Positions 1 to 5,078 of a DNA stretch of 8,521 bases are shown piece after piece. Below the pieces are notes generated by a model. That model did no database searches. It was given only the letters and a program-made list of their open reading frames with translations, and had not been told where the DNA came from. Every line of letters begins with the position of its first letter. Within the stretch, counting starts at the first letter, position 1. The DNA comes from an uncultured Methylobacillus sp. (GTDB lineage: Bacteria; Pseudomonadota; Gammaproteobacteria; Burkholderiales; Methylophilaceae): NCBI GenBank assembly GCA_946481235.1, contig CAMLME010000081.1, positions 1-8,521 of the forward strand, given 5' to 3'. The position numbers were made by a program, and so were the translations under genes.

Positions 1-254
1 TCGACGCCAACACCGGCAAGGAGTTGTGGAAGTTCCAGGTCGGCTCCGGCGTGGTCGGCAATGCCATTACCTACGGTTACAAGGGTAAGCAATACGTGGG
101 CGTACTCTCCGGTATCGGCGGGTGGGCAGGTGTTGCAATGAACCTCGGCATGACCAATGAAACCGACGGCCTGGGCGCTGCCGGCGGCTACAAGGAACTG
201 GTCAAGTACAACGCCGCTCCTGGCGGCGGAACGATGAACGTGTTCAGCCTGTAA
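1..254 (+). CDS. xoxF: PQQ-dependent methanol/ethanol-family dehydrogenase, XoxF-like, C-terminal fragment (5' partial)
   Basis: The reading frame enters from the left edge (first full codon at position 3) and gives 83 residues ending in ...NVFSL and a TAA stop. The fragment carries D-A-N-T-G-K-E-L-W-K-F, the tryptophan-docking type repeat of PQQ eight-bladed propeller dehydrogenases. It also has the GIGGWAGVAMNLG segment and the short C-terminal tail typical of lanthanide-dependent XoxF methanol dehydrogenases. Such enzymes oxidise methanol (or another primary alcohol) in the periplasm using PQQ plus a lanthanide and pass electrons to a cytochrome c. The catalytic Asp pair that separates XoxF from calcium-dependent MxaF lies outside the window, so the XoxF assignment rests on the look of the C-terminus. 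Another ethanol-family quinoprotein remains possible. The orphan pqqA downstream fits a PQQ theme. Confidence 0.8.
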   Translation, partial: DANTGKELWKFQVGSGVVGNAITYGYKGKQYVGVLSGIGGWAGVAMNLGMTNETDGLGAAGGYKELVKYNAAPGGGTMNVFSL

Positions 255-260
255 GACGCG

Positions 261-291
261 TGATCGCCCGGCGTCATGCCCGGAGCGATCA
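261..291 (+). repeat. Imperfect inverted repeat just after the xoxF-like stop
   Basis: TGATCGC (261-267) plus CCGG (268-271) pairs with CCGG (280-283) plus GCGATCA (285-291). This gives an 11-bp stem with one bulged A at 284 and an 8-nt loop. No T-run follows, so it is not a classical terminator by itself. It may protect the 3' end of the dehydrogenase mRNA or act together with the terminator 34 bases further on. Confidence 0.5.
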
Positions 292-324
292 TGTGAGTTC
301 TCTCCGTGTAATTTCGCGATCCTC

Positions 325-357
325 GCCCCTCTTTCTGCCATGGAGGGGCATTTTTTT
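325..357 (+). terminator. Rho-independent terminator of the xoxF-like gene
   Basis: GCCCCTC (325-331) pairs with GAGGGGC (343-349) around an 11-nt loop and is followed by A and seven T residues (351-357). It lies 71 bases after the stop codon of the dehydrogenase, with no gene between, so it most likely ends that transcript and insulates the secreted-protein gene at 545. Confidence 0.8.
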
Positions 358-385
358 GCGCAATACCAAGCTCTACAAATCCCTA

Positions 386-414
386 TTGAATAAAGCACAT
401 CTCCGGAATACCAT
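386..414 (+). promoter_or_regulatory. Weak sigma70-like promoter candidate for the secreted-protein gene
   Basis: TTGAAT (386-391), a 17-base spacer and TACCAT (409-414) match the -35 and -10 consensus at four of six bases each. The site lies in an AT-richer stretch after the upstream terminator, which implies a local promoter, although several alternative hexamers are possible. The leader from here to 544 would be about 120 bases; I see no recognisable riboswitch in it. Confidence 0.3.
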
Positions 415-544
415 ACTAAATAAGTCAACAATTAATCGGGGATAAGAAAAAGTCGGATTCCGCTCGATTTTCATGTCCCCAGATTGCCGGGAGGTTCGTC
501 CAGGAAGATTTCTCAAGCACGATTTTTGAAGGAGGGAACACATT

Positions 545-1072
545 ATGAAAGCATATCGAATTTCCGGAGCTTTCCTCTGCGCAGCAGCCACCATGATGCT
601 GGGGAGTGGCGTTGCAATGGGCGCTGATTGGCCCAAGCAGGGCACGATTAATTATGTCATTCACTACGTCATGCAGCCGATCAACACCATCGATGTCGAC
701 AACCTGGGAAAAGCAGTTGCGTTGGAAATGGTAGGGACGACGGCCAATCTGGAGGGAAAGCCACTCATGGACAAGTTGATCGCCCACTGTGTTGCGATCA
801 AGATCGATTCGGGCCCGTCAAAATACATGAACGGCGGCTGCACCATGACCGACAAGGACGGCGACCGGATTTTTACGACCTTTGATACCCGCGAGCTTGT
901 CGGCGCACTGCCGAGATTCGGCTGCGGCACTCACACCATTACCAACGGCTCGGGTAAATACAAAGGCATCACCGGCAAGGAACCCTTCAACTGCATCGTC
1001 CTGCCCAGCGCATCGGGCCAGGGCTGGAGCGGGATGGATATCGAGCATCAGATGAATTACAAGTTCCAGTAG
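545..1072 (+). CDS. Secreted four-cysteine protein of unknown function
   Basis: This 175-residue protein starts at an ATG preceded by a near-perfect Shine-Dalgarno (AAGGAGG at 529-535, 9-base gap). Residues 1 to about 26 form a Sec signal peptide: a basic start MKAYR, then a hydrophobic stretch rich in Ala and Met, then AMG before ADWP as a plausible signal peptidase I site. The predicted mature protein of about 149 residues contains four cysteines (C82, C99, C127, C150), which could form two disulphides in the periplasm. It is rich in Gly, Thr and alternating hydrophobic residues and contains G-S-G-K-Y-K-G-I-T-G (135-144). That motif resembles one in small exported beta-barrel proteins of the allene-oxide-cyclase-like type, but the resemblance is a guess. 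There is no lipobox and no membrane segment beyond the signal. It is isolated from the xoxF-like gene by a terminator. I do not recognise a named family. Confidence 0.8.
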   Translation: MKAYRISGAFLCAAATMMLGSGVAMGADWPKQGTINYVIHYVMQPINTIDVDNLGKAVALEMVGTTANLEGKPLMDKLIAHCVAIKIDSGPSKYMNGGCTMTDKDGDRIFTTFDTRELVGALPRFGCGTHTITNGSGKYKGITGKEPFNCIVLPSASGQGWSGMDIEHQMNYKFQ

Positions 1073-1100
1073 GCCGACGGCCGGTTTTGAGCTTGGGATT

Positions 1101-1123
1101 GCCAGGGCGACCCTTCGCCTGGC
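1101..1123. terminator. Hairpin between convergent genes, possible bidirectional terminator
   Basis: GCCAGG and CGA (1101-1110, with one bulged G) pair with TCGCCTGGC (1115-1123) around a CCCT loop. The hairpin sits between the stop of the secreted-protein gene and the stop of cfa, which read towards each other. Neither flank has a strong T-run, so it may act as a weak terminator or a transcript-end stabiliser. Confidence 0.45.
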
Positions 1124-1150
1124 TGCTGTAACCCTTTGCCTCACGCTTTA

Positions 1151-2353
1151 TCAGGTACTGTAAACATGCCGCCTGCTGAAGGGGTACTCCTGTTTTCCGC
1201 CCTTGTGAGGCCGGCCGCCGAGAATCTGGAATAGCGCCATCCAGTTGCGCTCGAAGGCATAGGCCGAACCGGCCATGTAGATGCGCCAGACACGGTATTT
1301 GTGCTCCCCGATCATCCCCATCGCTTCATTCTGGCGCGACTCCAGTCGCTCCACCCACTCCCACAATGTACGTGCGTAATGCGGCCGCAGGTTTTCCGCA
1401 TCCAGCGGCTCCAACCCGGCAGCCGCCATTTCCTGCATCACCATAGACACGTGCGTCAGCTCGCCACCGGGGAAGACATAGTCCTCGACAAACTCGGCAA
1501 TGCCGCTGCCCAGGCCGTTGGCCTCCACGGCAGTCGAGGTAATGCCGTGATTCATTACCAGCCCGCCCGGGCGGAGCAGGCGATGGATCTTGGCAAAATA
1601 CTCCGGCAGGTTGCGCCGGCCGACATGCTCAAACATGCCGACGCTGGCGATCTTGTCGTAAGGCGGGTCCTCCGGTACATCGCGATAGTCCATTAGCCGT
1701 ACCTCCACCCTTCCCTCCAGGCCGCGACGGCGGATTTCTTCGTTCACGTAGTCACGCTGATTGTCGGACAGCGTAATGCCCGTCGCTTGCACACCATACT
1801 TTTCGGCAGCCCACAAAATCAGGCCGCCCCAGCCGCAGCCAATATCCAGCAGGCGCTCACCGGGCTTCAGCATCAATTTGCGACAGATCAGATCCAGTTT
1901 TTTTTCCTGTGCGGCATCCAGGTTATCTTCCATTTCCTCGAAATAGGCACAGGAATACACGCGGTTACGATCCAGCCAGAGCCCGTAGAACTCGTTGGAA
2001 ACATCGTAGTGATAGGTGATGTTGCGGCGGTCGCGGCTGCGGGTATGTCGCCACCAGCGCCAATCGGAGCCGACACCTCGACGCACCGGCGTTTCCGCCT
2101 GGCATAAGGTACGGCCGAGGTCGAGAATGTCACGCGCATCGCCGTGCAAGTCGATCCAGCCTTCGACATAAGCCCGCGCCAGTCCGCCGAGGCTGGGATT
2201 GATCAGGACGCCCAGCGCACGCGGATCAGAGGCATGAATGCGCACCCGGGGTTCCTCCACGGCCATGACTTCGCCATCCCATAGATGCACCGCCAGCGGC
2301 AGCCCCCTCAGCTTTTCGCCAAGTTGTTTGAGCAAAACATTTTTCAGCATCAT
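1151..2353 (-). CDS. cfa: Cyclopropane-fatty-acyl-phospholipid synthase
   Basis: This 400-residue SAM-dependent enzyme adds a methylene group across the double bond of unsaturated acyl chains in membrane phospholipids, typically in stationary phase or under acid stress. The N-terminal 100 or so residues form the lipid-binding region. H-Y-D-V-S-N-E-F-Y-G-L-W-L-D (115-128) and Y-S-C-A-Y-F (133-138) follow. The SAM-binding Rossmann motif L-D-I-G-C-G-W-G-G is at 169-177, G-M-F-E-H-V-G at 239-245 and F-P-G-G-E-L-T at 294-300. The residues that bind the catalytic bicarbonate in the E. coli enzyme appear conserved as C135, E242, H269, I271 and Y326. Length fits the family (about 380-400). Two ATGs are adjacent (2353 and 2350); the GAGG Shine-Dalgarno is better spaced for the second, so the true protein may be one residue shorter. 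It is transcribed alone, divergently from pqqA. No cfa promoter is convincing. Confidence 0.96.
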   Translation of the reverse strand: MMLKNVLLKQLGEKLRGLPLAVHLWDGEVMAVEEPRVRIHASDPRALGVLINPSLGGLARAYVEGWIDLHGDARDILDLGRTLCQAETPVRRGVGSDWRWWRHTRSRDRRNITYHYDVSNEFYGLWLDRNRVYSCAYFEEMEDNLDAAQEKKLDLICRKLMLKPGERLLDIGCGWGGLILWAAEKYGVQATGITLSDNQRDYVNEEIRRRGLEGRVEVRLMDYRDVPEDPPYDKIASVGMFEHVGRRNLPEYFAKIHRLLRPGGLVMNHGITSTAVEANGLGSGIAEFVEDYVFPGGELTHVSMVMQEMAAAGLEPLDAENLRPHYARTLWEWVERLESRQNEAMGMIGEHKYRVWRIYMAGSAYAFERNWMALFQILGGRPHKGGKQEYPFSRRHVYST

Positions 2354-2443
2354 GTCCTCGTTTCTGATAACGAATGGAAGCTGTTGATTATGCTAAGACA
2401 ATATTAGGACGAGCAGAATTCAGCTTACTACGGTTCATTAAAA

Positions 2444-2526
2444 TCATGAGGTGTATTTCATGACTACCCCGAATGCACTTGTCCTGCATCTGAGTATAGT
2501 ACGACTCACAGAAGCCGGATTCCGGC
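2444..2526. promoter_or_regulatory. Putative control region between cfa and pqqA with two symmetric elements
   Basis: The 211 bases between the divergent cfa and pqqA starts must hold both promoters. TATAGT (2495-2500) is a good -10 hexamer facing pqqA, but no convincing -35 stands 16-18 bases upstream, so an activator may be needed. TCATGA occurs twice, at 2444-2449 and 2458-2463. A perfect 6-1-6 inverted repeat GCCGGA-T-TCCGGC spans 2514-2526, just downstream of the putative start of the pqqA transcript. None of these matches an operator I can name. Confidence 0.3.
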
Positions 2527-2564
2527 GACTGTGCAGCACTTAACTTAAACCTAAGGAGATCATT

Positions 2565-2636
2565 ATGTGGACCAAGCCCCAAGCTACCGAAATGCGTTTC
2601 GGCTTTGAAGTTACGATGTACGTTTGCAACCGCTAA
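2565..2636 (+). CDS. pqqA: Coenzyme PQQ precursor peptide PqqA
   Basis: This very short gene encodes 23 residues beginning MWTKP and containing F-G-F-E-V-T-M-Y (12-19). PqqA is the ribosomally made substrate for PQQ biosynthesis. The radical-SAM enzyme PqqE, with the chaperone PqqD, crosslinks the Glu and Tyr side chains, here E15 and Y19 in the conserved E-x3-Y spacing, and the pair is then excised and oxidised to PQQ. Length and spacing match the 23-residue Klebsiella-type PqqA. A strong Shine-Dalgarno AAGGAG (2553-2558) stands six bases before the ATG. No pqqB, C, D or E follows; instead hairpins and a strong terminator end the transcript within about 75 bases, so this is a solo pqqA and the maturation genes must be elsewhere. 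C21 in the tail is uncommon among the PqqA sequences I recall. The product supplies cofactor for quinoprotein dehydrogenases such as the xoxF-like gene at the left edge. Confidence 0.93.
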   Translation: MWTKPQATEMRFGFEVTMYVCNR

Positions 2637-2652
2637 TTTGCGCTTGCATTAA

Positions 2653-2677
2653 CCGGTAACCACGATGTGGTAGCCGG
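2653..2677 (+). repeat. Hairpin between the pqqA stop and its terminator
   Basis: CCGG (2653-2656) and ACCAC (2659-2663) pair with GTGGT (2667-2671) and CCGG (2674-2677), interrupted by one mismatch and one G-T wobble, with a 3-nt loop. No T-run follows directly. It could stabilise the small pqqA mRNA; the terminator starts four bases later. Confidence 0.5.
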
Positions 2678-2680
2678 ATC

Positions 2681-2713
2681 AAAAACGGCAGCTTCGGCTG
2701 CCGTTTTTGTTTT
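2681..2713 (+). terminator. Strong rho-independent terminator of pqqA
   Basis: AAAAACGGCAGC (2681-2692) and GCTGCCGTTTTT (2697-2708) form a perfect 12-bp stem closed by a TTCG tetraloop, followed by a GTTTT tail. It defines pqqA as a monocistronic unit. The A-run on the 5' arm means it could also stop transcription from the other strand, although no minus-strand gene reads into it. Confidence 0.9.
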
Positions 2714-2732
2714 AAGGGGCAGCCACCCCTTA
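2713..2732. repeat. Perfect inverted repeat upstream of the ahpC control region
   Basis: TAAGGGG (2713-2719) and CCCCTTA (2726-2732) form a 7-bp perfect inverted repeat around a 6-nt spacer. It directly follows the pqqA terminator and ends two bases before the candidate OxyR site. It could be a third hairpin closing the pqqA transcript or a separate protein-binding site. Confidence 0.45.
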
Positions 2733-2734
2733 TG

Positions 2735-2771
2735 ATAGATTTTTATTATCGCATCAATAATAACAATCAAT
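2735..2771 (+). promoter_or_regulatory. Candidate OxyR operator of ahpCF
   Basis: The arrangement ATAG-N7-TTAT-N7-ATAA-N7-CAAT fits the OxyR tetranucleotide pattern ATAG-N7-CTAT-N7-ATAG-N7-CTAT with 13 of 16 core bases and exact spacing. It ends immediately before the TTGTAC -35 hexamer of the ahpC promoter, the usual place for an activator that contacts RNA polymerase. ahpCF is a classic OxyR target in proteobacteria. The surrounding DNA is AT-rich, so chance matches are easier, and no oxyR gene is in the window. Confidence 0.5.
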
Positions 2772-2800
2772 TTGTACTATTTATCACGCCTGCCTAGAAT
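2772..2800 (+). promoter_or_regulatory. Probable sigma70 promoter of ahpC
   Basis: TTGTAC (2772-2777), a 17-base spacer and TAGAAT (2795-2800) give a poor -35 (three of six) with a good -10 (five of six) at ideal spacing. A weak -35 directly next to a candidate OxyR site is what an activator-dependent promoter looks like. Transcription would start near 2807, giving a leader of about 38 bases. Confidence 0.55.
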
Positions 2801-2844
2801 GCACTCCATCGCAGTTCAACACAACCCAAATGGAGAAAATGCAA

Positions 2845-3414
2845 ATGGCAATATCCCTGATCAACACCCAAGTTCAACCGTTCAAGGCTTCCGCCTTCCA
2901 TAACGGCAAGTTCATCGACGTGACCGAAGCCGACCTGAAGGGCAAGTGGTCCGTGGTCATCTTCATGCCGGCCGCGTTCACCTTCAACTGCCCGACCGAA
3001 GTCGAAGACGCCGCCGACAACTACGCCGAATTCCAGAAGGTGGGCGCCGAAGTCTACATCGTGACTACCGACACCCATTTCGCACACAAGGTGTGGCATG
3101 AGACCTCCCCGGCCGTCGGCAAGGCGAAGTTTCCGCTGATCGGCGATCCGACCCATGCACTGACCCACGCATTCGGCGTGCACATCGAAGAAGAAGGCCT
3201 GGCACTGCGCGGCACCTTCGTGATCAACCCGGACGGCGTGATCAAGACGCTGGAAATCCACGACAACGCGATCGCTCGCGACGTCAAGGAAACCCTGCGC
3301 AAGCTGAAGGCCGCCCAATACGTCGCCAACAACCCGGGCCAGGTTTGCCCGGCGAAGTGGAACGAAGGCGCCGCTACACTGACCCCGTCCCTGGATCTGG
3401 TCGGCAAGATCTAA
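2845..3414 (+). CDS. ahpC: Alkyl hydroperoxide reductase peroxidase subunit (2-Cys peroxiredoxin)
   Basis: AhpC reduces hydrogen peroxide, organic hydroperoxides and peroxynitrite in the cytoplasm and is recycled by AhpF, encoded next. From this start it is 189 residues, close to the 187 of E. coli. The peroxidatic motif P-x3-T-x2-C is P42-A-A-F-T46-F-N-C49, followed by P-T-E. The resolving cysteine is C168 in V-C-P-A-K-W. The protein ends in SLDLVGKI, almost identical to the E. coli C-terminus and including the region that affects overoxidation sensitivity. An in-frame ATG at 2830 would add five residues but has no ribosome binding site. The GGAG at 2832-2835 is correctly spaced only for the ATG at 2845, whose product MAISLINTQ matches the family's usual MSLINT start. 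It is the first gene of an ahpC-ahpF operon, preceded by a probable OxyR-controlled promoter. Confidence 0.97.
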   Translation: MAISLINTQVQPFKASAFHNGKFIDVTEADLKGKWSVVIFMPAAFTFNCPTEVEDAADNYAEFQKVGAEVYIVTTDTHFAHKVWHETSPAVGKAKFPLIGDPTHALTHAFGVHIEEEGLALRGTFVINPDGVIKTLEIHDNAIARDVKETLRKLKAAQYVANNPGQVCPAKWNEGAATLTPSLDLVGKI

Positions 3415-3429
3415 GCCTCACTCGCATGA

Positions 3430-3458
3430 CGCCCGGGCTCCTTTGCCCGGGCGGTTTT
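3430..3458 (+). terminator. GC-rich hairpin between ahpC and ahpF, probable partial terminator
   Basis: CGCCCGGGC (3430-3438) pairs with GCCCGGGCG (3445-3453), a 9-bp stem with a 6-nt loop, followed by G and TTTT (3455-3458). The short T-run suggests incomplete termination. That would let most transcripts end after ahpC while some read into ahpF, matching the known need for more AhpC than AhpF. It could instead be a stability element that protects ahpC mRNA. Confidence 0.6.
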
Positions 3459-3492
3459 ACCCAACGTTTAAAGAGAGAACGGATAGAACATC

Positions 3493-5037
3493 ATGTTGGA
3501 CGCCAATATCAAAAACCAGCTGCAAGCGTACTTCGAGAAGCTGACACAGCAGATCGACATCATCGCCAATCTCGACGACAGCGCGAAATCGCGCGAGATG
3601 CTGGAGTTGCTGGAAGAGATCGCCGGCCTGTCCAGCAGGATTACCCTGGAACAACGCCGCGATGCGAACGAGCGCGCGCCGTCGTTCTCACTGAATCGCC
3701 CCGGAGAAAACATTGGCCTGCGTTTTGCCGGCATCCCGATGGGCCACGAATTCACTTCCCTCGTGCTGGCGCTGCTGCAAGTCGGTGGCCATCCGCCCAA
3801 GGTGGAGGCCGACATCATCGAGCAGGTTACGAGCCTCAAAGGGGAATTCCATTTCGAAACCTATATCTCGCTGACCTGCCACAACTGCCCAGAAGTCGTG
3901 CAGGCGCTAAACCTGATGGCGGTACTCAACCCCAACATCACCCACGTGATGATTGACGGTGCCCTGTACCAGAAGGAAGTGGACGAGCGCCAGATCATGG
4001 CCGTGCCCTCTATCTACCTCAACGGCGCGAAGTTCGGTGACGGCCGCATGGAACTGGGCGAAATCCTTGCCAAGATCGACACTAATGCCGCCGCACGCGA
4101 TGCCGAGAAGCTATCCACCAAGGACCCGTTCGACGTGCTGATCGTCGGCGGTGGCCCCGCAGGTTCGGCGGCGGCCATCTACACCGCGCGCAAGGGCGTC
4201 CGCACCGGCATCGTCGCCGAGCGCTTCGGCGGCCAGGTGATGGATACGCTGGGCATCGAGAACTTCATTTCAGTGAAGGAAACCGAAGGACCCAAGCTGG
4301 TCGCGGCGCTGGAAGAACACGTCAAGAGCTATGACGTGGACATCATGAACCTGCAGCGCGCGGAATCGCTGATTCCCGGCGAGTTGATGGAAATCCGCCT
4401 GACCAATGGCGCAGTGCTGAAAAGCAAGGCCGTCATCCTCGCCACCGGTGCCCGCTGGCGCGAAATGAATGTGCCGGGCGAGAAGGAGTACCGTGGCAAG
4501 GGCGTGGCCTACTGCCCGCATTGCGATGGCCCGTTGTTCAAGGGCAAAAAAGTGGCAGTAATCGGCGGCGGTAACTCCGGCGTCGAGGCGGCTATCGACC
4601 TCGCCGGCATCGTTGGTCATGTCACGCTGCTGGAGTTCAACGACCAGCTTCGTGCCGATGCCGTGTTGCAGAAGAAGCTGCACAGCCTCCCCAACGTCAC
4701 GGTGATCCTGAACGCGCAGACCACGGAAGTTATGGGCGACGGCCACAAGGTGATCGGCCTCAACTACACCAACCGTGCGACAGGCGAATGGCATCATATC
4801 GAACTGGAAGGCATATTCGTCCAGATCGGCCTGGTGCCCAACACCGACTGGCTGAAGGGCACTATCTCGCTCAGTAAGTACGGCGAAATCGAAGTCGATG
4901 CCCGCGGTGAAACGTCGATCCCCGGCGTGTTCGCCGCCGGTGACGTGACCACCGCGCCCTACAAGCAGATCATCACCGCGATGGGCGATGGCGCGAAAGC
5001 GGCGCTGGGTACTTTCGACCACCTGATCCGCCACTAG
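3493..5037 (+). CDS. ahpF: Alkyl hydroperoxide reductase flavoprotein subunit AhpF
   Basis: AhpF is the NADH-dependent flavoprotein that re-reduces oxidised AhpC. At 514 residues it has the full family layout. Residues 1 to about 200 form the N-terminal tandem thioredoxin-fold domain with the disulphide C129-H-N-C132 that passes electrons to AhpC. A linker leads to the thioredoxin-reductase-like part: FAD-binding G-G-G-P-A-G (219-224), L-A-T-G-A (316-320), the second redox pair C341-P-H-C344, NADH-binding G-G-G-N-S-G (358-363), and A-G-D-V-T (482-486) contacting FAD. These four cysteines correspond to C129, C132, C345 and C348 of E. coli AhpF. The start has only a weak purine-rich Shine-Dalgarno (AGAGAGAA), which with the upstream hairpin suggests lower output than ahpC. 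It lies 78 bases after ahpC in the same direction and is followed by its own terminator. Confidence 0.97.
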   Translation: MLDANIKNQLQAYFEKLTQQIDIIANLDDSAKSREMLELLEEIAGLSSRITLEQRRDANERAPSFSLNRPGENIGLRFAGIPMGHEFTSLVLALLQVGGHPPKVEADIIEQVTSLKGEFHFETYISLTCHNCPEVVQALNLMAVLNPNITHVMIDGALYQKEVDERQIMAVPSIYLNGAKFGDGRMELGEILAKIDTNAAARDAEKLSTKDPFDVLIVGGGPAGSAAAIYTARKGVRTGIVAERFGGQVMDTLGIENFISVKETEGPKLVAALEEHVKSYDVDIMNLQRAESLIPGELMEIRLTNGAVLKSKAVILATGARWREMNVPGEKEYRGKGVAYCPHCDGPLFKGKKVAVIGGGNSGVEAAIDLAGIVGHVTLLEFNDQLRADAVLQKKLHSLPNVTVILNAQTTEVMGDGHKVIGLNYTNRATGEWHHIELEGIFVQIGLVPNTDWLKGTISLSKYGEIEVDARGETSIPGVFAAGDVTTAPYKQIITAMGDGAKAALGTFDHLIRH

Positions 5038-5046
5038 CAGTACAAA

Positions 5047-5078
5047 GGCCGGCAACCTCCCGATTGCCGGCCCTTTTA
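5047..5078. terminator. Bidirectional rho-independent terminator between ahpF and the DUF2325 gene
   Basis: GGCCGGCAA (5047-5055) pairs perfectly with TTGCCGGCC (5064-5072) around an 8-nt loop. Reading rightwards it is followed by CTTTTA and so ends ahpF. Reading leftwards the hairpin is followed by TTTGT and can end the convergent DUF2325 operon, whose TAA stop (5078-5076) lies within this element. Confidence 0.85.

Noticed and set aside
260..445. Open frame of 61 residues after the xoxF-like gene
   Set aside because: It runs through a hairpin and a rho-independent terminator, has no ribosome binding site and a low-complexity product.
415..528. Possible riboswitch in the leader of the secreted-protein gene
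   Set aside because: The leader is fairly long, but I could find no paired core or conserved motif of a known riboswitch class.
2388..2582. Open frame of 64 residues on the minus strand between cfa and pqqA
   Set aside because: It overlaps pqqA in the opposite direction and covers the control region; the product has no recognisable features.
2794..3318. Open frame of 174 residues antisense to ahpC
   Set aside because: It mirrors the ahpC codon pattern and overlaps its promoter and start; no independent support.
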